A stretch of 44,599 bases of DNA, taken from the NCBI GenBank assembly GCA_023460795.1, contig JAEWPC010000087.1:1-44599 (forward strand), in the 5' to 3' direction. This document shows positions 8,814 to 18,017 of this stretch, piece after piece. The position numbers and the translations under genes were made by a program. The notes under the pieces were generated by a model. The model was not told the origin of the DNA. It did no database searches and saw nothing but the letters and a program-made list of their open reading frames with translations. This DNA comes from Bacillota bacterium (GTDB taxonomy: Bacteria > Bacillota > Bacilli > Paenibacillales > Paenibacillaceae). Positions within the stretch are counted from its first letter, which is position 1. Every line of letters starts with the position of its first letter.

Positions 8814-10241
8814 TTATCCGACTAGCTCTCTATATAACTTATCGTACAGCGACGCCGATGATGCCCAGCCGTAATCCCGCGCCGCCCCGTTCGCCACGAT
8901 CTTCGCCCATTGCTCCGGCTTGCGATAGAAGCCTAATGCCCGCTTCACCGTAAACAGCAAATCGCGGGCGTTAGCCGGACCGAACGAGAAGCCGTTGCCG
9001 GTTCCGGTAAACTCATTATAAGACTCGACGGTGTCTTTCAGTCCTCCGGTTTCCCTGACGATCGGAACGGAGCGGTAGCGTAAAGCGATCAGTTGGCTAA
9101 GTCCGCACGGCTCGAACCGCGACGGCATTAAGTAAAGGTCCGAGGCGGCATAGATTCTGCGAGCCAACGACTCGTTGAAGCCGTACCAGACGACGATTCT
9201 CCCCGGGTGCCGCTTCTGAGCCTCGTACAGCATCGACTCGATGCCCGGCTCGCCGGTGCCGAGGACGGCGAGCTGAACGTTCTCCTTCATGATCTCGTCG
9301 ATGACCTCGCCGATCAGATCGAAGCCCTTCTGCCGGGTTAACCGCGACACGATGCCGATCAGCGGCGCCTTCTCGTCGATGATGAGGCCAAGCTCGCGCT
9401 GAAGGGCGGTCTTGTTCTTCCGTTTATCCGCCATCGAATCGGAGTACGGAACGACGACGTTCGGATCGGACATCGGATCGTACGCTTCGGTATCGATGCC
9501 GTTCAATATTCCCCACAGGTCGCCCGCCCGCTGCCTGATGACGCCGTCCAGCTTCTCTCCGTACTCCTCGCCTTGAATTTCGAAGGAGTACGTATAGCTT
9601 ACGGTCGACAGCTTGTCCGCGAACCGCAGACCAGCTTTCATGCAGCTCGCCCCGCCGTAGAATTCCAGCCCGTCCTTCGTGAACGCTTCGTCGCCCGTGG
9701 ACAGCAGATCCTGCAGCAAGTCTCTCGAAAAGACGCCTTGATATTGCAGATTGTGGATCGTGAACAGCGTGCGGATGTCCCGGTAGCCCGGAAGATTGGA
9801 ATACCGCGTCTTCAGCAAGAACGGAATCAGGCCCGTCTGCCAATCATGGCAGTGAATAACGTCCGGAAGCGCGTCGAGATGCGCCAGCGCTTCCAGCACC
9901 GCGAAGCTGAAGAACGCGAACCGCTCCGCCTCGTCTCCATAGCCGTACAAATAACCGCGCTTGAAATAGAACTCGTTGTCGACGAGCAGGAACCGAACGC
10001 CGTCTACGTAAACCTCTTGCAAGCCGCAATATTGCCTACGCCAGCCGAGCTGCACGTCCATGACCGCGAGCGTGACCGTCCGCTCTGCGATCGCCTTCGG
10101 GATTTCGCCGTATTTGGGCAGGATGACGGTCACCTCGATCCCTTGGGCGGCCAACGCCTTCGGAAGCGCGCCGACGACGTCGGCGAGTCCTCCCGTTTTC
10201 ACGAGCGGCATCGCTTCCGATGCCGCGAACAATACTTTCAT
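8814..10241 (-). CDS. glgA: Glycogen synthase (ADP-glucose, GT5)
   Basis: Transfers glucose from ADP-glucose to the growing alpha-1,4 glucan. The 475-residue length is typical. The N-terminal ADP-glucose loop K15-TGGLADVVGALP is intact. The C-terminal GT-B signature SRFEPCGLSQLIALRYRS and ETGGLKDTV carry the retaining-transferase acidic residue. The ATG has a GAGGGTG site and lies 32 bases after glgD, inside the same operon. It works with GlgCD upstream and the branching enzyme GlgB. Confidence 0.97.
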   Translation of the reverse strand: MKVLFAASEAMPLVKTGGLADVVGALPKALAAQGIEVTVILPKYGEIPKAIAERTVTLAVMDVQLGWRRQYCGLQEVYVDGVRFLLVDNEFYFKRGYLYGYGDEAERFAFFSFAVLEALAHLDALPDVIHCHDWQTGLIPFLLKTRYSNLPGYRDIRTLFTIHNLQYQGVFSRDLLQDLLSTGDEAFTKDGLEFYGGASCMKAGLRFADKLSTVSYTYSFEIQGEEYGEKLDGVIRQRAGDLWGILNGIDTEAYDPMSDPNVVVPYSDSMADKRKNKTALQRELGLIIDEKAPLIGIVSRLTRQKGFDLIGEVIDEIMKENVQLAVLGTGEPGIESMLYEAQKRHPGRIVVWYGFNESLARRIYAASDLYLMPSRFEPCGLSQLIALRYRSVPIVRETGGLKDTVESYNEFTGTGNGFSFGPANARDLLFTVKRALGFYRKPEQWAKIVANGAARDYGWASSASLYDKLYRELVG

Positions 10242-10273
10242 GGGGTCACCCTCTTGTCTTAGAAGTTGGCGAA

Positions 10274-11386
10274 TCAGATTACTTTGCGCTTCACGGCGAG
10301 GAACGGCAAGTCGAGCGCCCCTCTCAGCTGCTGCGCCGGGCGGATTTCCACTTCTTTATCCAATATGCAATTGTCCAGCACGCCTCCCGCTCCGATGATG
10401 CCGTTCTGCATGACGATGCTATTGCGCACGATGGCTCCCGGACCGACCTTGACCCCGCGGAACAGAATGCTGTTCGTAACCGTCCCCTCGATATCGCATC
10501 CGTTCGCGACGAGCGAATGGTTGACGTTCGCGCATGTACGGTAATGCGTCGGCGGCTCATCCTTGACTTTCGTATAGATTTTGCCAGGGCGGAAGAACAG
10601 CTCGCGCCAGACGTCGGGCTGCAGCAGTTCCATGCTATGGCGGTAATACGCGGCGATATTGTTGACGACGCCGAGCACGCCTTCATGCATATACGCGCGG
10701 ACTTGCAGCTGTTGCAATCTGGACAAGATCGCGTGACGGACGAAGTGATCGCGCCCTTGCGCAAGCGAAGTTTCCACGAGGTCCAGCAGCAGCTCCCTGC
10801 TTAGCAAATACATCTCCATAGACACGACGTCGGTGTTCAGACGGCCGAAATGGTCCTGCATCTCGACGATGCGTCCGGCTTCGTTCACCCGCGCTTTGCG
10901 CGCCAGTCCCGGCAACCCCTCCGGCTCTTTTTTGCACACGACGGTGATATCCGCCCCGGATTCCCGATGCTGCTCCAGCACTTTGGCGAAGTCGACGTTG
11001 CACACCATATGGCTTCGCGAGATGACGACGTACTCGGCCGGGCTTCTGGCGAAGTAATCGCGGTTCCGGAAAAAATGATATAAGTCCCCTTTGCCGTAAT
11101 CCGTCTGATCCTCGAACGAAGGAGGCACGACGAACAAGCCTCCCGACTTCCGATGCAAATCCCAATTGCTTCCCGAGCCGAGATGATCGACCAGGGAACG
11201 GTACTTCGTGTGGGCGAATACGGCTACTCTCGGAATACCGGAATTGACCATGGAAGAGAGCACGAAATCGATCAAACGGTAACGCCCGCCGAACGGCACC
11301 GTCGCTAGGCAGCGGTTCGCCGTCAACGAAGCCATCTCGTCTGCCTCGTGAATTAAGTTAATGACGCCCATCATCGGCATTTTCAT
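10274..11386 (-). CDS. glgD: ADP-glucose pyrophosphorylase regulatory subunit GlgD
   Basis: A 370-residue paralogue of GlgC, with a nucleotidyltransferase-like N-domain (FGGRYRLIDFVLSSMVNSGI) and a left-handed beta-helix C-domain built from short hexapeptide turns. It lacks the standard glycine-rich GGxGxRL loop seen in GlgC, as expected for GlgD, which modulates GlgC in mixed tetramers. Its start overlaps the glgC stop by 4 bases (ATGA), pointing to coupled, near-equal translation. The ribosome site is AGGAGGTG. Confidence 0.95.
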   Translation of the reverse strand: MKMPMMGVINLIHEADEMASLTANRCLATVPFGGRYRLIDFVLSSMVNSGIPRVAVFAHTKYRSLVDHLGSGSNWDLHRKSGGLFVVPPSFEDQTDYGKGDLYHFFRNRDYFARSPAEYVVISRSHMVCNVDFAKVLEQHRESGADITVVCKKEPEGLPGLARKARVNEAGRIVEMQDHFGRLNTDVVSMEMYLLSRELLLDLVETSLAQGRDHFVRHAILSRLQQLQVRAYMHEGVLGVVNNIAAYYRHSMELLQPDVWRELFFRPGKIYTKVKDEPPTHYRTCANVNHSLVANGCDIEGTVTNSILFRGVKVGPGAIVRNSIVMQNGIIGAGGVLDNCILDKEVEIRPAQQLRGALDLPFLAVKRKVI

Positions 11387-12549
11387 GCGGACTCCACCTC
11401 CTGAAATTCGATCTCGGCTCTAACCGTCTCTCCGTCGCCGACGACGGCGATCTCATCCGAATCCAGCTCGCCCACTTGACAGCCTTCTTCCACGACCGCC
11501 CCTTCACCGACGATGGCGCGCACGATTCTCGCGTTCTTGCCGACGGTCGCGCCCGGCATGAGCACGGAATCCTCCACGATGCTCCCTTCGCCTACCCGGA
11601 CGCCCGGGAATAACACCGATCGCTTTACGTCGCCTTCTACCACGCAGCCTTCGTTAATGAGCGCGCTTTGCACTCGGGCACCCGGCGCGATGAATTGCGC
11701 GGGTTGATTCGGATTAGCGGAGTAAATGCGCCACGTACGATCGTTCAGCTGCAGCTGCGGCTCATCCTCGAGCAAATCCATATTCGATTCCCACAGGCTT
11801 TCGATCGTGCCGACGTCCTTCCAGTAACCGTCGAAGCGGTAGGAGTACATGCGCGCCCCTTCCGCGAGCAATCTCGGTATGATGTCTTTGCCGAAGTCGT
11901 TCGAGGAGCCCTTCTCCCCCTCGTCGCGGACGAGCGCGTCTTTAAGCACTTGCCAAGAGAACATGTAGACGCCCATCGAGGCGAGGTTGCTATTCGGCTT
12001 CTTCGGCTTCTCCGCGAACTCGACGATGCGTCCACCTTCGTCCACGCTCAGGATGCCGAACCGGCTCGCCTCCGCCCAAGGGACGCTGATGACCGCGATC
12101 GTGGCGTCCGCGCGGCTTTGCTTATGTGCTTCGAGCAGCAAATCGTAGTTCATTTTATAGATGTGATCGCCCGAGATGATCAGGACGTACTCCGGATCAT
12201 AACGCTCGATGAATCCGATATTTTGATAGATCGCGTTCGCTGTTCCCTTATACCAGGTGCCGCCTTTTTGACGAACGTAAGGGGGAAGCACGTGCATGCC
12301 GCCTTCCCGGCGGTCAAGCCCCCACGGCGTGCCGATCCCCAGATGCTGGGTAAGCACGAGAGGCTGATATTGCGTTAATACGCCTACCGTCTCGATTCCC
12401 GAATGGGCGCAATTGCTTAGCGTGAAGTCGATAATCCGATATTTGCCGCCGAACGGCACGGCCGGTTTGGCCAAATCTTTGGTCAAGACGCCTAGACGAC
12501 GCCCTTCGCCGCCCGCAAGCAGCATGGCGATGCATTCATTCGTGCGCAT
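11383..12549 (-). CDS. glgC: Glucose-1-phosphate adenylyltransferase
   Basis: Makes ADP-glucose from glucose-1-phosphate and ATP, the committed step of glycogen synthesis. The 388-residue protein has the nucleotide loop LLAGGEGRRLGVLT, the KPAVPFGGKYRIIDF motif and a C-terminal beta-helix of hexapeptide repeats. The start MRTNECIAM is 9 bases after GGAGGA. An upstream GTG at 12594 that overlaps the glgB stop would add 15 unrelated residues and is less likely. It sits 41 bases after glgB and is translationally coupled to glgD. Confidence 0.96.
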   Translation of the reverse strand: MRTNECIAMLLAGGEGRRLGVLTKDLAKPAVPFGGKYRIIDFTLSNCAHSGIETVGVLTQYQPLVLTQHLGIGTPWGLDRREGGMHVLPPYVRQKGGTWYKGTANAIYQNIGFIERYDPEYVLIISGDHIYKMNYDLLLEAHKQSRADATIAVISVPWAEASRFGILSVDEGGRIVEFAEKPKKPNSNLASMGVYMFSWQVLKDALVRDEGEKGSSNDFGKDIIPRLLAEGARMYSYRFDGYWKDVGTIESLWESNMDLLEDEPQLQLNDRTWRIYSANPNQPAQFIAPGARVQSALINEGCVVEGDVKRSVLFPGVRVGEGSIVEDSVLMPGATVGKNARIVRAIVGEGAVVEEGCQVGELDSDEIAVVGDGETVRAEIEFQEVESA

Positions 12550-12590
12550 GAACCTCACTCCTCCCCGAATTAAAACCGTTATTTCATGAA

Positions 12591-14519
12591 TCACAGTATG
12601 ATTAAGCTGTTTTTATCTGTTTCCGACTTCCACATCTGTAAAGATAACGACGGTACGGGAACGACGATGCTGTACGGTTTGCCATGCATCGGAATAGGTT
12701 CGGCAAGCGATACAAGGGGCACCAGCTGCCCGCTTCCGCCATAGCGCCGTTCATCGCTGTTCAACTGCAAACGATATCTCCCGGGCACCGACACGCCGAT
12801 CCTATATTCGGAGTGCGATTGTCTGGAGAAATTGCATACGGCGATGGTCGGATGAGGCGAATGCCTCGCCATCCGCTGGAAGCTTAACATGCATTGCTCG
12901 GCGTTGTTCACGTCGATCCATTCGAAGCCGTAGCTTGCATGGTCTTGCTCCCATAACGCTTCGTCGCTTAAATACGTGGCGTTCAAGTCTTTGACGTAGT
13001 CGTTCATGCCGGCATGCAGCGGGAATTGCGCGACTTGCCAATCGAGGCCGGCGAAGTCTTTCCACTCGTCGAATTGGCCGAACTCGCCGCCCATGAACAA
13101 TAGCTTTTTGCCGGGGTGCGACATCCAATATCCGTAGAATAAACGCAAATTCGCGAACTTTTCCTCATAGGAGCCCGGCATCTTGTTCAGAAGCGAGCGT
13201 TTGCCGTGCACGACTTCATCGTGGGAGAGGGGCAGTACGTAATTTTCGGAAAAAGCATACAACATCGAGAATGTGATCAAAGAGTGGCGAGAAGATCGAT
13301 CGTTCGGGTCGGTTTCCATATACCGGAGCATGTCGTTCATCCAACCCATGTTCCATTTGTAATTAAAGCCGAGACCTCCGAGGTAAGTAGGCGATGTCAC
13401 TTGCGGGTAGGAGGATGAATCTTCCGCCATCATGAGCGTATGGGGGTAGTGTTGGAAGACGGTTTCGTTCAGCTTGCGTAGAAAAGATAGTGCTTCGATA
13501 TACTCGTTTCCGCCGTAGCGGTTAAAGGTCTTAGCGTCTTCTTGCTTGTCGAAGTGCAAGTCGATCATGCTGGCGACCGCGTCGACTCGCAATCCGTCGA
13601 TATGGTATCGATCTAGCCAGAACAGCGCATTGGAGATAAGGAAGCTCCAAACTTCGGGTTTGGCGAAATCGAACGCCAACGTGCCCCAAGTCGTCTTCTC
13701 GGCCAGCCGGCTGTCGGGACTTTCGTAGAGCGGAGTGCCGTCGAATAATCTTAAGCCGTGTTCGTCCTTGCAGAAGTGGCCCGGAACCCAATCGAGCAGC
13801 ACGCCGATTCCCGCCTGATGACAGCGATCGACGAGTTGCTGCAGCCCTTCCGGCGGGCCGTATCGGCTCGTCGCCGCGTAGTAGCCGGTTGCTTGATAGC
13901 CCCAAGATCGGTCGAACGGATGCTCGGTCAAAGGCAACAGTTCGATATGGGTATAGCCCATCGATTTGACATACTCGACAAGCTCCCACGATAACTCCTC
14001 GTACGTTCGGAATTGCTCCGGAGCGTCCATTCGCCAGGAACCGAGATGAACTTCGTAAATGAGCATCGGCCGGTCGTACGGCGGCTGCGTTTCTTTGCTG
14101 GCCATCCAGGCTTGATCCTTCCATTGGTACCGGTCCAGCGCGGTCACGATCGATGCCGTACGCGGCCTCAACTCGCAATGGAGCGCGTGAGGATCGGACT
14201 TCAGGACGCGATCGCCGCTAAGGTTCATGATCGCGTATTTGTAACGATCACCTTCGCCCAGCTCCGTGACGAAGCCGCACCAGACACCCGTCGTGCCTAC
14301 CCGCTCTAGCGGATATCCAGGGTTATCGCGGCCCCAACCGTTCGAATCGGAGACGACGGACACTTCCAACGCATGAGGCGCCCAAACGACGAACCTTACG
14401 CCTTCCTGCCCGTCTACCGTCATCGGATGAGCCCCGAACGTCTGATAAGCTCGAAACAATTGTCCGGTATTGAATAAGTACAAGTCTTCTAGAGAAAGCA
14501 ATGCCGTCCGGGCTTGCAT
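12591..14519 (-). CDS. glgB: 1,4-alpha-glucan branching enzyme (GH13)
   Basis: Creates alpha-1,6 branches in glycogen. The 642-residue protein has an N-terminal CBM48 module (about 25-130; VRFVVWAPHALEVSVVSD), a TIM-barrel catalytic domain and a C-terminal beta domain. Catalytic residues are the nucleophile D313 (DGLRVDAVASM), acid/base E366 (LMMAEDSSSYP) and D434 (LSHDEVVHGK). It is the first gene of the glg operon. GGAGGTGA lies 6 bases before the ATG. Expression probably starts from the AT-rich promoter region immediately upstream. Confidence 0.97.
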   Translation of the reverse strand: MQARTALLSLEDLYLFNTGQLFRAYQTFGAHPMTVDGQEGVRFVVWAPHALEVSVVSDSNGWGRDNPGYPLERVGTTGVWCGFVTELGEGDRYKYAIMNLSGDRVLKSDPHALHCELRPRTASIVTALDRYQWKDQAWMASKETQPPYDRPMLIYEVHLGSWRMDAPEQFRTYEELSWELVEYVKSMGYTHIELLPLTEHPFDRSWGYQATGYYAATSRYGPPEGLQQLVDRCHQAGIGVLLDWVPGHFCKDEHGLRLFDGTPLYESPDSRLAEKTTWGTLAFDFAKPEVWSFLISNALFWLDRYHIDGLRVDAVASMIDLHFDKQEDAKTFNRYGGNEYIEALSFLRKLNETVFQHYPHTLMMAEDSSSYPQVTSPTYLGGLGFNYKWNMGWMNDMLRYMETDPNDRSSRHSLITFSMLYAFSENYVLPLSHDEVVHGKRSLLNKMPGSYEEKFANLRLFYGYWMSHPGKKLLFMGGEFGQFDEWKDFAGLDWQVAQFPLHAGMNDYVKDLNATYLSDEALWEQDHASYGFEWIDVNNAEQCMLSFQRMARHSPHPTIAVCNFSRQSHSEYRIGVSVPGRYRLQLNSDERRYGGSGQLVPLVSLAEPIPMHGKPYSIVVPVPSLSLQMWKSETDKNSLIIL

Positions 14520-14632
14520 TCGAAGTCACCTCCAGACCAATATGGCGTCGTACATGCATATTAACGAACATTTGTTTGCTAAATGTAACTTAAGTGTTAA
14601 CTTTAATTACAAATTACATAAACCTTACATTA

Positions 14633-14661
14633 ATTATAGCGAATTGTTTGAAAACTTTCAC
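14633..14661 (-). promoter_or_regulatory. Candidate glg operon promoter
   Basis: On the minus strand, GTGAAA and a perfect TATAAT are separated by 17 bases, about 115 bases before glgB. The whole gap 14520-14824 is unusually AT-rich against its neighbours and holds no gene; the leader between this promoter and glgB is long enough for extra control. No other clear element was recognised in it. Confidence 0.5.
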
Positions 14662-14824
14662 CCCATTTTCAAAAAAGTCGCAAGAAAGTTCGTGACGTAA
14701 CCGCCACGACCCGATCGTTGTATGATAGGTTTTTTTGCGCTTAGAACAGAGTAGCAAAGATGGCTACTCACAAAAACGAGTATATTGTCGACCGTGAAAA
14801 TAAATTTTTCGACAATAAAAATAA

Positions 14825-14850
14825 AACGCTTTCCTCATGCGGAAAGCGTT
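14825..14850 (-). terminator. Rho-independent terminator of the chemoreceptor gene
   Basis: A 10-bp perfect stem (AACGCTTTCC/GGAAAGCGTT) with a 6-nt loop is followed on the minus strand by TTATTTTTATT. It lies 18 bases after the chemoreceptor stop. Confidence 0.9.
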
Positions 14851-14867
14851 GATCAGGGACTTTGTCT

Positions 14868-16148
14868 TTATTCGGTTAGCACGAATACCGCCACTTTCTT
14901 GCGCAGCTCTTCCGAGCTTGCCTTCAGCGAATCGGACGTCGCCGCGATTTCCTCCATGACCGCCGTCTGCTGTTGGCCCGACTCGAACACGTTGCGCGCT
15001 CCGCTCTTGATCGTTGCCGTCGCCGCCGCCATCGCCTGCGCCTCGCGAAGGACATGCCCGACTTGCTCCCCTTGCCGGGCTAGCTCGTTCGAGATCGTCT
15101 CTACGCGGTGGTTCACTTTAGCGACTTCGGCGGTTACGACGCGCAGAGCCGCGGCGGATACTTCCCCGTTCTCGGCTTCCCGCTCGGATAACGCCCGCTG
15201 CTCGGCCATTCTGCTCGCCGCCAGTTCAGCTTGCCGTTGGATGCGTTCGATCAGCTTGCGTATATCTTTAGCCGCCGCAGAACTCCGTTCAGCCAATTCT
15301 TTCACCGCTTCCGCCACGACGCCGAACCCTTTGCCCTCTTCGCCGGCTCGCGCCGCCTCGATCGAAGCGTTCAGCGCAAGCAAATGGGTCTGGCCGGCCA
15401 GATCGCCGACGACGCCTGTGATCGAGCCGATTCTCGCCGCATCCTCGTTCAGTTCGGCGACGGTAAGGAAGGAATCTCGGTTCAGCTCGGCCAACTGGCG
15501 CATGCCGTCTATGAGAGAACGAATAACCGTCTCGCCGTTCTCTACCGACTCCGTCATCGTACGCGCGATCTCCCTCGTTTCCTGCGCCTCGACGGCCATG
15601 TTGCTTGCGACCTCCGTGATGAAGCTCACCGAGCCGAACAATTGCTCCGCGGCATCCGATTGCCGTTCCGTCTTCTCGGAGATGGCGTTCACTTCCTCCG
15701 TCATGCTGACGATATGGCTCGTCGCCTGATCGATCGCGCCTTGCAATTCCCCCGCCATAGCGTCCGTCGTCCGGGAATGCTCCGCAACGCCGGCGATCAT
15801 GCCGCGAAGCTGCCGGATCATGTTCGAGAACGCTCGATTAAGCGCTTGAATTTCGTCTTGATTATCGTTCGCGGTAATAGATACCTCGAGATTGCCGGAA
15901 GCCGCCTCGCGTGCCGCCTGCGTCAGCGCCAGCAACGGTTTAATGAACCATCGCGCCGCAAGATACCCGAGGAACCCCGTCCAGAAGATACCTAATGCCA
16001 GGGTAAGAGCAACGAACGTTCCGCCCGGCATGAACGTTATCTTCTCCTTGAGAACGAGCAGGAAAAACGCGCTCGTAGCGTAAGTGATCGTCGAAACGCC
16101 CGTAATGCCGATTACCATCTTCTGAACGATGCCTAGTCTTTGTGTCAT
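14868..16148 (-). CDS. Methyl-accepting chemotaxis protein without an outer sensor domain
   Basis: A 426-residue chemoreceptor. Two membrane helices (about 10-30 and 40-65) are joined by only some 10 residues (KEKITFMPGG), so there is no extracellular ligand domain. A HAMP domain follows (about 66-120; LLALTQAAREAASGNLEVSI), then a long coiled-coil signalling domain with the hairpin tip around LLALNASIEAARAGEEGKGF, where CheA/CheW bind. It probably senses a membrane or internal state rather than an outer ligand. GGAGGA lies 8 bases before the ATG. It stands alone, with its own terminator. Confidence 0.94.
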   Translation of the reverse strand: MTQRLGIVQKMVIGITGVSTITYATSAFFLLVLKEKITFMPGGTFVALTLALGIFWTGFLGYLAARWFIKPLLALTQAAREAASGNLEVSITANDNQDEIQALNRAFSNMIRQLRGMIAGVAEHSRTTDAMAGELQGAIDQATSHIVSMTEEVNAISEKTERQSDAAEQLFGSVSFITEVASNMAVEAQETREIARTMTESVENGETVIRSLIDGMRQLAELNRDSFLTVAELNEDAARIGSITGVVGDLAGQTHLLALNASIEAARAGEEGKGFGVVAEAVKELAERSSAAAKDIRKLIERIQRQAELAASRMAEQRALSEREAENGEVSAAALRVVTAEVAKVNHRVETISNELARQGEQVGHVLREAQAMAAATATIKSGARNVFESGQQQTAVMEEIAATSDSLKASSEELRKKVAVFVLTE

Positions 16149-16242
16149 GGCAGTCTTCCTCCAGTCGTCATCATGCTATCACACTATCATACTTCCACGA
16201 ACCGGAGCTGGCTGTGACGAAAATCATAGATTTATGACGAAA

Positions 16243-16277
16243 AGACCGTCCTGCAGGCATGCGCCTGAGGACGGTCT
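16243..16277 (-). terminator. Terminator of araA
   Basis: A 10-bp perfect stem (AGACCGTCCT/AGGACGGTCT), with further pairing inside the loop, is followed by TTTTCG on the minus strand, 27 bases beyond the araA stop. Confidence 0.8.
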
Positions 16278-16304
16278 ACTCTGTCTGTTACGCTTATTCG
16301 GCGC

Positions 16305-17789
16305 TTATTTCCAAGCGACGCTGCTCCAGCGGAGCTCGTTGCGGAACTGGTTCGAATTCGTGTTCTTGTCGATCACGACGCATTCGATGCCGAAGATTTC
16401 CGCGAAGTCGAGCATTTGCTCGGTCGTCACGGCGAAGGAGTACACCGTATGATGCGCTCCGCCCGCAAGAATCCATGCCTCGGCGGACTGCTGCAGCGAC
16501 GGTTGCGGTTTCCACAGCACGCGGGCGACCGGCAGCTTCGGCATCGGCTTATTGACGGCCACGCCTTCCACTTCGTTAACGATCATGCGGAAACGGTTGC
16601 CCATATCGACGACGGATACGTTGATCGCCGAGCCGCCTTTGCCGTCGAATACGATGCGCGCAGGATCGGCTTTGCCGCCTATCCCAAGCGGATGCACCTC
16701 AATACGCGGCTTGCCGGCCGCGAGCGTCGGGCACACTTCCAGCATGTGCGCGCCGAGTACGAGCTCGTTGCCTGGCTCGAAATGATACGTGTAGTCTTCC
16801 ATGAACGACGTATCTACGCCGCCGGCGATGATCTTGACGAGGCGGGTAAGCGCCGCCGTCTTCCAGTCGCCTTCGCCCGCGAAGCCGTAGCCCTGCTGCA
16901 TGAGGCGTTGTACCGCGAGACCCGGCAGCTGCTCGAGCCCGTGCAGGTCTTCGAACGTCGTCGTGAACGCGGTGAAGCCGCCTTCCTCGAGGAACGATTT
17001 GAGCGCGATCTCGATGCGCGCCTGATACGCGATCGCGTCGCGCACCGGACCCGGTTTGCGTCCTTCTTCCACGATGTCGTATTGCTCCGCATATTCGCCG
17101 AGCAGCGCGTCGACTTGCGCTTGCGTAACCGCGTTGACTCGTTCCACGAGATCGCCTACGCCGAAGCCGTTAACCGCCCAGCCGAATTTGATCTGCGCTT
17201 CGACCTTGTCGCCTTCGGTAACGGCCACTTGGCGCATGTTGTCTCCGAAACGGGCGACCTTCAATTGGCGGCTTTCCGCCGAAGCGACGGCCGTACGCTG
17301 CCATCCGCCGATGCGGGAGCGCACTTGCGGATCTGCCCAGTGGCCGACGACGACTTTACGCGAGATGCCCATGCGCGCTCCGATGAAACCGTACTCGCGG
17401 TCGCCGTGCGCCGCTTGGTTCGTGTTCATGAAGTCCATGTCGATCGAATCCCATGGGATGTCGCGGTTATATTGCGTGTGCAGATGGAGCAGCGGTTTGC
17501 GAAGCTGGGAAAGTCCGGCGATCCACATCTTCGCCGGCGAGAACGTATGCATCCACGTGATAATTCCCGCGCAATGCTCGTCGGAGTTCGCGTCGATACA
17601 TACTTGAAGGATTTCGTCCGGCGTCTTGACGACCGGCTTGAATACGATCGGGAACGGGATTGAGGCATCCTTCGCCAGTTGTTCCGCGATCTCCTTGGAA
17701 TGCGAAGCTACCTCTTCGAGCGTCTCCGGACCGTACAAATGTTGGCTTCCCGTCACGAACCAGAATACGTAAGGCTTCAATTGCAGCAT
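16305..17789 (-). CDS. araA: L-arabinose isomerase
   Basis: Converts L-arabinose to L-ribulose, the first step of the isomerase pathway, in the cytoplasm. The 494-residue length equals the family norm. The metal and catalytic residues are all present at their standard numbers: E306 (AGEGDWK), E331 (SFMEDYTYH), H348 (LGAHMLEVCP) and H447 (AGGAHHTVY). AGGAGG lies 7 bases before the ATG. It is a single-gene unit here: araB and araD are not next to it, unlike Bacillus subtilis. AraR-like operators upstream suggest arabinose induction. It would use arabinose released by the GH51 enzyme encoded at 34.0-35.5 kb. Confidence 0.98.
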   Translation of the reverse strand: MLQLKPYVFWFVTGSQHLYGPETLEEVASHSKEIAEQLAKDASIPFPIVFKPVVKTPDEILQVCIDANSDEHCAGIITWMHTFSPAKMWIAGLSQLRKPLLHLHTQYNRDIPWDSIDMDFMNTNQAAHGDREYGFIGARMGISRKVVVGHWADPQVRSRIGGWQRTAVASAESRQLKVARFGDNMRQVAVTEGDKVEAQIKFGWAVNGFGVGDLVERVNAVTQAQVDALLGEYAEQYDIVEEGRKPGPVRDAIAYQARIEIALKSFLEEGGFTAFTTTFEDLHGLEQLPGLAVQRLMQQGYGFAGEGDWKTAALTRLVKIIAGGVDTSFMEDYTYHFEPGNELVLGAHMLEVCPTLAAGKPRIEVHPLGIGGKADPARIVFDGKGGSAINVSVVDMGNRFRMIVNEVEGVAVNKPMPKLPVARVLWKPQPSLQQSAEAWILAGGAHHTVYSFAVTTEQMLDFAEIFGIECVVIDKNTNSNQFRNELRWSSVAWK

Positions 17790-17824
17790 CGATGTTCCTC
17801 CTATGATAGGTAATGATCATTCAA

Positions 17825-17919
17825 CTTGTACGTACATGCTTACACTGTTATTTTACATACGTATCGGTGGTATTTCAATATTGTTGTTCAATAAAGTTTT
17901 GATGTTGTACATACGAGTT
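17825..17919 (-). promoter_or_regulatory. araA promoter with AraR-like operators
   Basis: On the minus strand TTGAAA (17873-17878) and TAAAAT (17850-17855) are spaced by exactly 17 bases. Three copies of the palindromic core recognised by AraR (known consensus built on TTGTACGTACAA) lie around it. They are a near-perfect TTGTACGTACAT (17826-17837) just after the start site, ACATACGTAT (17855-17864) over the spacer and -10, and TTGTACATACGAG (17905-17917) upstream of -35. Paired and spaced operators are typical of AraR looping repression. No araR gene is in the window. Confidence 0.75.
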
Positions 17920-17950
17920 GGTGTTGGCAGGGTGATGAAGCGCCCTTTAC

Positions 17951-17971
17951 AACGATATCCCCTTCGCTCAG
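17951..17971 (+). repeat. 21-nt inverted repeat, left copy
   Basis: A 21-base sequence with the core GATATCCCCTTCGCTCAG is repeated perfectly, in inverse orientation, at 18497-18517. The two copies bracket the DUF3892 gene and the 51-nt tandem repeat, spanning 567 bases. Similarity extends a few bases outward (CCTT plus AT-rich bases). Confidence 0.85.
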
Positions 17972-18017
17972 GGAGAGTTCGGAGTTGGTTTGATTCGAGT
18001 TATTTTAGTTAGAGAAC

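Noticed and set aside
16416..17663. A 415-codon plus-strand frame across araA
   Set aside because: araA has every catalytic residue at the standard position, so the opposite frame is a composition artefact.
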